Shown here piece by piece: positions 54,099 to 61,331 of a DNA stretch of 64,000 nt. The notes under the pieces were generated by a model. It saw only the letters and a list, made by a program, of their open reading frames with translations, did no database searches and was not told the DNA's origin. Numbering within the stretch: the first letter of the stretch is position 1; every line of letters starts with the position of its first letter. Source of the DNA: Duganella sp. sic0402 (GTDB taxonomy: Bacteria > Pseudomonadota > Gammaproteobacteria > Burkholderiales > Burkholderiaceae_D); assembly GCF_019219065.1 (NCBI RefSeq), contig NZ_JAHUWK010000008.1, forward strand, positions 62,001-126,000. The letters are read 5' to 3'. The position numbers and the translations under genes were made by a program.

Positions 54099-54206
54099 TC
54101 AGCTCAGCCAGAGGCGTTTGACGAACACCGAGGCGAAAAAGAACACCGCCAGCGCCCCCAGGATCAGGGCGGTGCGCAGGTTGTTCGGCTTGTTTTGGCC
54201 GCTCAT
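54099..54206 (-). CDS. Cytochrome oxidase small assembly protein (35 aa)
   Basis: A 35-codon reading frame fills the gap between ctaD and ctaG. It begins MSGQNKPNNLRTALILGA, contains a single membrane helix (ALILGALAVFFFASVFV) and ends KRLWLS. The ATG is 2 bases before the ctaD stop region and its own stop is 1 base from the ctaG start, so it is set tightly in the operon. Position, size and single helix agree with the small assembly protein described for betaproteobacterial oxidase operons. Confidence 0.78.
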   Translation of the reverse strand: MSGQNKPNNLRTALILGALAVFFFASVFVKRLWLS

Positions 54207-54208
54207 GA

Positions 54209-55798
54209 TTATTTGAACTGCGGTGGCGTTTCAAACGTGTGGAACGGCGCCGGCGACGGCACGGTCCACTCCAGGCCTTCCGCGCCTTCCCATGGCTTGG
54301 CTTCGGCCGGCTTGCCGCCACGGATGGTCGGCAGGATCACGAAGAACAGGAAGAACACTTGCGACAGGCCGAAACCGAAGGCGCCGATCGAGGCGATCAT
54401 ATTGAAGTCGGTGAACTGCGCCGAATAGTCGGCGTAGCGTCGCGGCATGCCGGCCAGGCCCAGGAAGTGCATCGGGAAGAAGGTGATGTTGAAGGTGATC
54501 AGCGACAGCCAGAAGTGGGTCTTGCCCATGAACTCGTTGTACATATGGCCGGTCCACTTCGGCACCCAGTAGTAGAAGCCGGCGAACAGCGCGAACAGCG
54601 AGCCGGCCACCAGCACGTAGTGGAAGTGCGCCACCACGTAGTAAGTGTCCTGCAACTGGATGTCGATCGGCGTCACCGCCAGGATCAGGCCGGTGAAGCC
54701 GCCGATGGTGAACACGAAGATGAAGCCGACCGAGAACAGCATCGGCGTTTCAAAGGTCATCGAACCGCGCCACATGGTGGCGATCCAGTTGAACACTTTC
54801 ACGCCGGTCGGCACCGCAATCAGCATGGTCGCGTACATGAAGAACAGCTGCGAGGTCACCGGCATGCCGGTGGTGAACATGTGGTGGGCCCAGACGATGA
54901 ACGACAGGATCGCGATCGAGGCGGTCGCATACACCATCGAAGCGTAGCCGAACAGCTGCTTGCGGGCGAAGGCCGGCAGGATCTGCGAGACGATGCCGAA
55001 CGCCGGCAGGATCATGATGTACACCTCGGGGTGGCCGAAGAACCAGAAGATGTGCTGGTACATCACCGGGTCGCCGCCGGCGGCCGCGTTGAAGAAGGTG
55101 GTGCCGAAGTGGCGGTCGGTCAGCGTCATGGTGATGGCGCCGGCCAGCACCGGCATCACGGCGATCAGCAGGTAGGCGGTAATCAGCCAGGTCCAGCAGA
55201 ACATCGGCATCTTCATCAGGGTCATGCCAGGCGCGCGCATATTCAGGATGGTGACGATGATGTTGATCGAACCCATGATCGACGAGGCGCCCATCAGGTG
55301 CATGGCAAAGATCGCCATGTCCATGCCGGGGCCCATCTGCGTCGACAGCGGCGCATACAGCGTCCAGCCGGCGGCGGTGGCGCCACCCGGCGCCAGGAAG
55401 GAAGTGGCCAGCAGGATCGCCGCTGGCGGCAGCAGCCAGAACGAGAAGTTGTTCATGCGCGCGAACGCCATGTCGGACGCGCCGATCTGCAGCGGGATCA
55501 TCCAGTTGGCGAAGCCGACGAAGGCCGGCATGATGGCGCCGAACACCATCACCAGGCCGTGCATGGTAGTCAGCTGGTTGAAGAATTCAGGCTGGAAGAA
55601 TTGCAGGCCGGGCTTGAACAACTCGGTGCGTATCATCAGCGCCAGCACGCCGCCGGACAGCAGCATGGTGAACGAGAACCACAGGTACAGTGTGCCGATA
55701 TCCTTGTGGTTGGTAGCAAACAGCCAGCGCGCCGGACCATGCGGATGGTCGTGCGCGTGATCATGATCGTGGCCGTGATCCAAAGTAGTAGTGCTCAT
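54209..55798 (-). CDS. ctaD: Cytochrome c oxidase subunit I
   Basis: 529-residue catalytic subunit of the aa3-type heme-copper oxidase. Twelve hydrophobic segments; heme and CuB ligands in [48 protein letters not shown] and [14 protein letters not shown] are all intact. The N-terminal His-rich stretch ([15 protein letters not shown]) is unusual and may bind metal. GGAGCG precedes the ATG; 15 bases after ctaC. Confidence 0.97.
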   Translation of the reverse strand: MSTTTLDHGHDHDHAHDHPHGPARWLFATNHKDIGTLYLWFSFTMLLSGGVLALMIRTELFKPGLQFFQPEFFNQLTTMHGLVMVFGAIMPAFVGFANWMIPLQIGASDMAFARMNNFSFWLLPPAAILLATSFLAPGGATAAGWTLYAPLSTQMGPGMDMAIFAMHLMGASSIMGSINIIVTILNMRAPGMTLMKMPMFCWTWLITAYLLIAVMPVLAGAITMTLTDRHFGTTFFNAAAGGDPVMYQHIFWFFGHPEVYIMILPAFGIVSQILPAFARKQLFGYASMVYATASIAILSFIVWAHHMFTTGMPVTSQLFFMYATMLIAVPTGVKVFNWIATMWRGSMTFETPMLFSVGFIFVFTIGGFTGLILAVTPIDIQLQDTYYVVAHFHYVLVAGSLFALFAGFYYWVPKWTGHMYNEFMGKTHFWLSLITFNITFFPMHFLGLAGMPRRYADYSAQFTDFNMIASIGAFGFGLSQVFFLFFVILPTIRGGKPAEAKPWEGAEGLEWTVPSPAPFHTFETPPQFK

Positions 55799-55813
55799 CT
55801 GTAACGCTCCTGA

Positions 55814-57031
55814 TTACTTACGTGCAGCCACGATTTCGGCTGGTTGAACGATGTTTTCGGCGGCTTTGTTCGTCCAGCTATTGCGGGTATAAGTAATGAC
55901 AGCCGCGATATCCGTATCCGACAGTTGTTTCCAGCCAGGCATCTCGGTAGGATATTTCCCACTCTTCTTACCGTGCAGCAGCACGTTGATTTGTTCCGCT
56001 TTCGGACCATTCACCACTTCCGAGCCGTCCAGCGCAGCAAACATGCCCGGCGTGCCGCGGCCGTTGGCCTGGTGGCAGGCCACGCAGTTGGTGTTATAGA
56101 CTTTTTCGCCCTTGGCTTTCAGTTCGTCGATGGTCCAGGTTTTGCTTGGATCATCGGCCAGCGCCGCCATTTCTTTTTTCTTGGTGTCGACCCAGACTTT
56201 GTACTCGTCATCGGTGACCACGCGCACCACGATCGGCATAAAAGCGTGCTCCTTGCCGCACAGTTCCGAGCAATAGCCGCGGAAGATGCCGGTGTGCTCC
56301 GACTTGAACCAGGCGTCGCGCACAAAGCCGGGAATCGCATCCTGCTTGACCGCGAAGGCCGGAATCGACCACGAGTGGATCACGTCGTTGGCGGTGGTGA
56401 TCAGGCGGATCTTGCGGTGCACCGGCACCACCACTTCGTTATCGACTTCCATCAGATAGTTGTCGCCGCGCGCCTCGGTGGGCTGGAAGCCTGGGGAGCC
56501 GATCTGCGCACGCGGAGTCGACATATTCGACAGGAAGCTGATGCCTTCGCCCTCGCCTTTCAGGTAGTCGTAGCCCCACTTCCACTGCATGCCGGTGACC
56601 TTGATGGTGATGTCGGCGTTGGAAGTATCCTTCATGCCGACTACGGTGCGGGTGGCGGGCAGTGCCATGCCGATCACGATCAGGAACGGTACGATGGTCC
56701 AGGCCACCTCGACAGCGGTGGATTCGTGGAAGGTGGCTGGCTTGTGGCCGAGCGATTTGCGGTGCTTGAAGATGGAATAGAACATCACGCCAAACACCGC
56801 GATGAAGATGACCAGGCAAACCGCCATCATCCAGTTGTGCAGGTCGTAGACTTGAGCAGCGATTTGGGTTGCGGGAGGTTGCAGATTCAATTCGCCGGCG
56901 GTGGGTCCGCCGGTGCCGCCGGTGGCGGCAGTGTAGGTACCTGTTGCGGTGTCAGCTGCCCACGCTGGGACACCGGCTGCCGTAACGGCCAGCCCGAGCA
57001 TCAACGCTTGAAGTCGCTTCGCATATGTCAT
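55814..57031 (-). CDS. ctaC: Cytochrome c oxidase subunit II with C-terminal cytochrome c domain
   Basis: 405 residues from the ATG at 57031 (GGGGA ribosome site; the frame stays open upstream but without a signal peptide start). Signal peptide, two membrane helices (about residues 55-75 and 95-120), then the cupredoxin domain with the CuA ligands HSWSIPAF, YCSELCGKEHAFM. After residue 305 a fused cytochrome c has heme-binding CVACHQANGRG and a distal Met in TEMPGWKQLSDTDIAAVITY. This caa3-like form passes electrons directly to CuA. First gene of ctaC-ctaD-small-ctaG-DUF2970-ctaE. Confidence 0.96.
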   Translation of the reverse strand: MTYAKRLQALMLGLAVTAAGVPAWAADTATGTYTAATGGTGGPTAGELNLQPPATQIAAQVYDLHNWMMAVCLVIFIAVFGVMFYSIFKHRKSLGHKPATFHESTAVEVAWTIVPFLIVIGMALPATRTVVGMKDTSNADITIKVTGMQWKWGYDYLKGEGEGISFLSNMSTPRAQIGSPGFQPTEARGDNYLMEVDNEVVVPVHRKIRLITTANDVIHSWSIPAFAVKQDAIPGFVRDAWFKSEHTGIFRGYCSELCGKEHAFMPIVVRVVTDDEYKVWVDTKKKEMAALADDPSKTWTIDELKAKGEKVYNTNCVACHQANGRGTPGMFAALDGSEVVNGPKAEQINVLLHGKKSGKYPTEMPGWKQLSDTDIAAVITYTRNSWTNKAAENIVQPAEIVAARK

Positions 57032-57318
57032 GTTTTCCCCAACTGCCCAAGAAATTAAAAATATTTTTTTTAACGTCTTACCGGCTATCGGTGAACTGAA
57101 CCGGCGACGCTCCTTAAACAACATCGCATGGGCTGGGATAACCTGGCCTATGCGCGATTCTGCTTAGTGCAACTGCTCGTTCGTGCTCAATGTAAGCTGT
57201 GTTTGCCATGGTGGCAAAGTTAGTGATTGATTATATAGAACAAAAACGTAGCACATCAAGCAATAAACTATTGTTGTTGCCATACGGTTTTACGCCGCAT
57301 GGCAACATGAAAACCGCA
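57032..57318. other. Gap between BioC-like gene and ctaC
   Basis: About 287 bases without a convincing gene or RNA. The part next to ctaC should contain its promoter; an AT-rich run (AAAAATATTTTTTTTAACG, 57056-57074) lies just before the start region. No tRNA or clear terminator was found. Confidence 0.5.
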
Positions 57319-58242
57319 TTAGCGCGGCTTGCGCGGCGGATCGAAGCGAATGATCGCTTCGCCCTTGGAAGTGACCTTGGGCGCCGGGCGGAACGCGTGA
57401 CCGTAGATAACCTCAAAGCTCAGGCTCAGTTTGCCATCTGCGCGGCGGCCGCGTTCCAGCGTGTCCAGCATGCGTTGCCAGGCCGCCTTGCCCATCATGC
57501 TGCGACGCAACGTGGTCAGCGGATTGCCGCCCAAAGCGCGTACATCGGACAACAACGCTTGCGGTGTTGCATAGGTCACCGTGATGGTTTCCATGTCCAG
57601 CACCGGGGTCGAGAAGCCGGCTTCGACCAGTTGATCGCCGAAATCATGCATATCGACAAACGGCAGCACATGCGGCGCCAGGTCGGCTTCGGCAAACGCG
57701 CTGCGCAGCTCGCGCAGCGTATCCGGGCCGAAGCAGGAAAACATCAGCAGGCTGTTGACCCGCAGCACCCGGCGCCATTCGGCAAACACGCGGTCCGGCT
57801 GCGGATGCCAGTGCAGCGCCAGGTTGGACCAGACCAGGTCCAGCGAATTCGGCCCCAGCGGCAAATCGGCAAAATCGCCGCATAGCAGGTCGACGCCACT
57901 CTTCGACGGCAGCAACTTGCTCAGCAACTGATTCAGCGAGGATGATTTGGCGCCAGGTCCCTGGGCGCTGCGCAGCATCGGCTCGGCGGCGTCCAGTCCG
58001 AGGATCTGGGCGGTCGGATATGATTTTTGCAACAATGGCAGGTCGGCGCCGCTGCCACAGCCGGCGTCCAACACGCGTGCAGGCGCTATTTTAATCAATT
58101 CCAGCCGATCAAACATGCGCGATGATATTTCTCGGCGCAGAAAATCAGCGGCAGCGATACGCTCAGGACGGGAAAACAGTTTGCGGACGCGCTCCAGGTC
58201 GATCGGCGCGCTGAGTTTGGGCGGATTAGCGGGGACTTGCAT
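57319..58242 (-). CDS. BioC-like malonyl-[acp] O-methyltransferase / SAM-dependent methyltransferase
   Basis: 307 residues from the ATG at 58242, where conserved sequence begins. SAM-binding motif I is RVLDAGCGSGADLPLL, motif II WSNLALHWHPQPDRVFAEWRRVLRVNSLLMFSCFGPDTL, which matches BioC well, as does MHDFGDQLVEAGFSTPVLDMETITVTY and the end SLSFEVIYGHAF. BioC starts pimelate synthesis by methylating malonyl-ACP. No other bio genes are nearby, so its role as BioC is likely but not proven. Divergent from comF (96 bases). Confidence 0.83.
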   Translation of the reverse strand: MQVPANPPKLSAPIDLERVRKLFSRPERIAAADFLRREISSRMFDRLELIKIAPARVLDAGCGSGADLPLLQKSYPTAQILGLDAAEPMLRSAQGPGAKSSSLNQLLSKLLPSKSGVDLLCGDFADLPLGPNSLDLVWSNLALHWHPQPDRVFAEWRRVLRVNSLLMFSCFGPDTLRELRSAFAEADLAPHVLPFVDMHDFGDQLVEAGFSTPVLDMETITVTYATPQALLSDVRALGGNPLTTLRRSMMGKAAWQRMLDTLERGRRADGKLSLSFEVIYGHAFRPAPKVTSKGEAIIRFDPPRKPR

Positions 58243-58338
58243 GGTGATAGGTCGTTGTAATGCGATAATGTCGGCAGTGTACATGGTTGCATCGCTCCGC
58301 GACGGCCGCCGGCATGCTTTTCCGGATGGAGGCATGGC

Positions 58339-59091
58339 ATGAATGACAAGATTTTCGCGATGCGCCGCGGCCAGCTGCTATTTAACCAGCTGCTTGACCG
58401 GCTGCTGCCGAACGCCTGCGCGCTGTGCGGAGGCGCCAGCAGCGAGGCGCTTTGCGCAGGCTGCGAGGCGCAATTCTTCGGTCCTGCCGCCGCCATCGCC
58501 CGCTGCGCGTGCTGCGCCAATCCTTTGCCTGCTGCGGCCGCTGCGGGGATGCTGTGCGGCGTCTGCCTGGCCAGTCCGCCGGCGTTCGACCGCACGCTGG
58601 TCGCCGCCGACTACGTGCTGCCGGTCGACCAGCTGGTGCTGCAACTGAAATTCGGCCACCGCCTGGCACTGGCACCGCTGTGCGCCCGTTTGCTGCGCGA
58701 CGCGGTGCTGGCCGCCGGCGCGACGCCGCTGCCCGCCCTGCTCTGCCCGGTGCCACTGGGGCCGCGCAGGCTGGCCGAGCGCGGCTACAATCAGGCGCTG
58801 GAAATCGCCCGGCCGCTGGCGCGCAGCATGGGCGTCGCGCTGGAAGCCAGGCTGGTCCACCGCGTGCACGATACCGCCGCCCAGAGCAGCGTCACGCCCG
58901 CCGAACGCCAGGCCAACATCGCCGGCGCCTTCGCGGTGCCGGACGCCGCGCTGGTGGCAGGCCGCCACATCGGCGTCGTCGACGACGTGATAACCAGCGG
59001 CCGCACACTGAACGAACTGGCGGCAACACTAAAGCGCCACGGCGCCGCGCGGGTCAGCAATTTCGTGTTTGCCCGCACGCCGCCCCACTGA
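58339..59091 (+). CDS. comF: ComF-family phosphoribosyltransferase-like protein
   Basis: 250 residues. The N-terminal zinc-ribbon-like part has CALCGG, CAGCE, CACCANP and CGVC cysteine pairs (residues 27-80), followed by a phosphoribosyltransferase domain with VPLGPRRLAERGYNQALEIARPLA and the PRPP-binding VVDDVITSGRTLNELAATL. ComF/GntX proteins take part in DNA uptake in competent bacteria. Typically next to bioC in Betaproteobacteria as here; followed by trmL after 19 bases. Confidence 0.92.
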   Translation: MNDKIFAMRRGQLLFNQLLDRLLPNACALCGGASSEALCAGCEAQFFGPAAAIARCACCANPLPAAAAAGMLCGVCLASPPAFDRTLVAADYVLPVDQLVLQLKFGHRLALAPLCARLLRDAVLAAGATPLPALLCPVPLGPRRLAERGYNQALEIARPLARSMGVALEARLVHRVHDTAAQSSVTPAERQANIAGAFAVPDAALVAGRHIGVVDDVITSGRTLNELAATLKRHGAARVSNFVFARTPPH

Positions 59092-59110
59092 ATTTTAAGA
59101 AGGAAGAAAC

Positions 59111-59581
59111 ATGTTCCACGTCGTCCTGGTCCACCCAGAAATCCCGCCGAACACCGGCAACGTCATCCGCCTGTGCGCCAACACCGGCGCGCAGCTGCAC
59201 CTGATCGAACCGCTCGGCTTTCCGCTGGAAGACTCAAAACTGAAGCGCGCCGGCCTTGACTACCACGAATACGCGCGCATGAAAGTGCACAAGGACTGGG
59301 ACGCCTTTCTGGCCGACACCCAGCCCGACCCGGCGCGCATGTACGCGATGACCACGCACGGCTCGTCGCCATTCGCCCAGGCCGCATTCCAGCCGGGCGA
59401 CGTGTTTGTATTCGGCTCCGAAACCGCCGGTCTGCCGGTGGCGCTGCGCGAAAGCTTCCCGCCAGCGCAGCGCATCCGCCTGCCGATGCGTCCCGACAAC
59501 CGCAGCATGAATTTGTCCAACACCGTCGCCGTGGTGGTGTTCGAAGCCTGGCGCCAGAACGGCTACGCCGGCGGCGCCTGA
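59111..59581 (+). CDS. trmL: tRNA (cytidine/uridine-34-2'-O)-methyltransferase
   Basis: 156-residue SPOUT methyltransferase that modifies the wobble base of tRNA-Leu. Diagnostic lines: VHPEIPPNTGNVIRLCANTGAQLHLIEPLGF at the start, YEYAR-like DYHEYARM, FGSETAGLP and the knot residues RIRLPMRPDNRSMNLSNTVAVVVFEAWRQ. Ribosome site AAGAAGGAAG precedes the ATG. Probably co-transcribed with comF. Confidence 0.96.
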   Translation: MFHVVLVHPEIPPNTGNVIRLCANTGAQLHLIEPLGFPLEDSKLKRAGLDYHEYARMKVHKDWDAFLADTQPDPARMYAMTTHGSSPFAQAAFQPGDVFVFGSETAGLPVALRESFPPAQRIRLPMRPDNRSMNLSNTVAVVVFEAWRQNGYAGGA

Positions 59582-60513
59582 AGCGCTGCGGCCGGCGGGC
59601 GCGCGTGCATCCACACCGAACCCGCCACGCCGGCGATCAGCAGCACCATCGCCATCAGTTCTAGCGGACGCGGCATCTGCCGCAGGTAGATAAATCCGTA
59701 CAGCAGACCGAACAGCGTTTCAAACAGCAGCAACTGGCCGGACAGCGTCACCGGCACACGGCGGCTGGCGATATTCCATAGCTGATTGCCGATCACCGAC
59801 GCGCCCAGCGCCACCAGCGTCACCACGCTCCAGAAATACAGCCAGTCGCGCGCCGGCCCACCTGCGCCAACGCCCCCCAGCGCCAGCGCCACCACGCCCA
59901 TCAGCAAGGCCAGCAGACCGGTGCTCAAGCCATACAGGCCCGACCACTCGGCGCCGCTGAAATGCGGATTACGCTTGAGGAAACGCGCGTTGTCCACCGC
60001 GTACCAGGTCCAGCACAGCAGCGCGCCAAACGCGCACAGCATGCCCAGCGCCACCATGCTCCATGGCTGCTGGCCGCCACGCGCATGCATGAACACATCC
60101 ACATTGATGCAGACGATGCCCGCCACCACCAGCGCCAGCGGTCCCGCCAGCTGACGCAGAGGCAAGGCGCCGTGATCGCGCCGCCCCAGCAGGCTGACGC
60201 TGAGCGGCAGCAAGCCGATAATCAGCGAGGCCGCCGCCACGCCCGCCAGCTGCACGCCGGTCGATAGCAGCAGGTAGTACACGATATTCCCCGCCAGCGC
60301 ATGCCGCAGCAGCACCTGGCAATCGCTGCGCGTTAGCCGGCGCAGCAAGCCGCCCAGGCGCGGCGCCAGCAACAGCAAGGTGATCAGCCCGTAGGCCAGA
60401 TAACGCCCCAGCGCCAGCTCCATCGGCGAAAACGCCGCAAGCCAGCGCGGCATCACAAAAATCGTACCCCAGAATGCTCCGGCCGCGAGGCCGCATACAA
60501 CGCCATACCACAT
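59563..60513 (-). CDS. DMT-family (EamA) transporter
   Basis: 316-residue membrane protein with ten hydrophobic segments in two EamA halves: GVVCGLAAGAFWGTIFVMPRWLAAFSPMELALGRYLAYG (first half) and a second starting near GALLCWTWYAVDNARFLKRNPH with LLLFETLFGLLYGFIYLRQMPRPLELMAMVLLIAGV at the end. Substrate unknown (metabolite or amino acid export is common). Its end overlaps trmL by 19 bases; an AraC-type gene lies 57 bases upstream on the same strand. Confidence 0.88.
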   Translation of the reverse strand: MWYGVVCGLAAGAFWGTIFVMPRWLAAFSPMELALGRYLAYGLITLLLLAPRLGGLLRRLTRSDCQVLLRHALAGNIVYYLLLSTGVQLAGVAAASLIIGLLPLSVSLLGRRDHGALPLRQLAGPLALVVAGIVCINVDVFMHARGGQQPWSMVALGMLCAFGALLCWTWYAVDNARFLKRNPHFSGAEWSGLYGLSTGLLALLMGVVALALGGVGAGGPARDWLYFWSVVTLVALGASVIGNQLWNIASRRVPVTLSGQLLLFETLFGLLYGFIYLRQMPRPLELMAMVLLIAGVAGSVWMHARPPAAALQAPPA

Positions 60514-60570
60514 AGACTCTCCTTTCGAGGCCTATTGTGGCGGTGGGTGCGCGGCGCGGATTGTGTGGGG

Positions 60571-61317
60571 CTAGCGGATTTTTGTCTGATACTGGCGCCG
60601 GTAGGCCAGCGGCGTGGTGTCCAGCGTGCGCCGCATCGCGTGCGTCAGCGCGCTCTGGTCGGCAAAGCCGGCCTGGGTCGCCAGCTGCGCGATCGGCAGC
60701 GAGGATTCGGCCAGCAGGCGGCAGACATGACGCAGCCGCATCGCGTTCAGCCAGGCTTGCGGAGTCGTATCCAGCTCTTCGCGAAAGACGCGATGCAGAC
60801 GGCTGACGCTCAGGCAGGCCAGCTGCGCCATACTATCGGTGTTCCATGGCTGGCCAGGCGCGGCTTCAACCTGCGTCAAGGCGGCTTGCAGGCGCGATAC
60901 GGGACGCACAGGCTGGCTGGTCAGCGACTCCAATAGCAGCGGCGTCCAGTTGGCCAGCACCGTCGCGCTGGCGGCGCCCTGCGCCTGCAGCATGCCCATG
61001 AAGTCGATCAGCTTGGCCGTGGCCGCGCTGACCGGCGCAAACGGCCGCCGCGCCAGCAGACCGGCGGTTTCGGGCGGCACGGCGGCCAGGTCGAAGTCGA
61101 GGATCAGCGAGGCATTGGCCTCGCTGGAAAACTGCGTATGCACCAATCCTGGCGCGATGAAGGCGGCGCGCAGCGGATGCAGCAGCGCGCCGTGGCCGTT
61201 GATATCGAGCGTCAGCTTGCCGCGCAGCGGCAGCACCATCTGCGCGAAGTCGTGCGCGTCCGAGAACGGCACGTCGTAGCTACGCAAATCGATTTCGGTG
61301 GTGGCATGGGCTGACAT
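60571..61317 (-). CDS. AraC-family transcriptional regulator
   Basis: 248-residue regulator with an N-terminal cupin-like sensor (FSDAHDFAQMVLPLRGKLTLDINGHGALLHPLRAAFIAPGLVHTQFS) and a C-terminal double HTH (SMAQLACLSVSRLHRVFREELDTTPQAWLNAMRLRHVCRLLAESSLPIAQLATQAGFADQSALTHAMRRTLDTTPLAYR). It is encoded immediately upstream of the EamA transporter, which it probably controls. Confidence 0.88.
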   Translation of the reverse strand: MSAHATTEIDLRSYDVPFSDAHDFAQMVLPLRGKLTLDINGHGALLHPLRAAFIAPGLVHTQFSSEANASLILDFDLAAVPPETAGLLARRPFAPVSAATAKLIDFMGMLQAQGAASATVLANWTPLLLESLTSQPVRPVSRLQAALTQVEAAPGQPWNTDSMAQLACLSVSRLHRVFREELDTTPQAWLNAMRLRHVCRLLAESSLPIAQLATQAGFADQSALTHAMRRTLDTTPLAYRRQYQTKIR

Positions 61318-61331
61318 GCCACCAGTGTAAC

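Noticed and set aside
57125..57318. A short gene upstream of ctaC
   Set aside because: Available frames are short, lack ribosome sites and show no familiar protein features.
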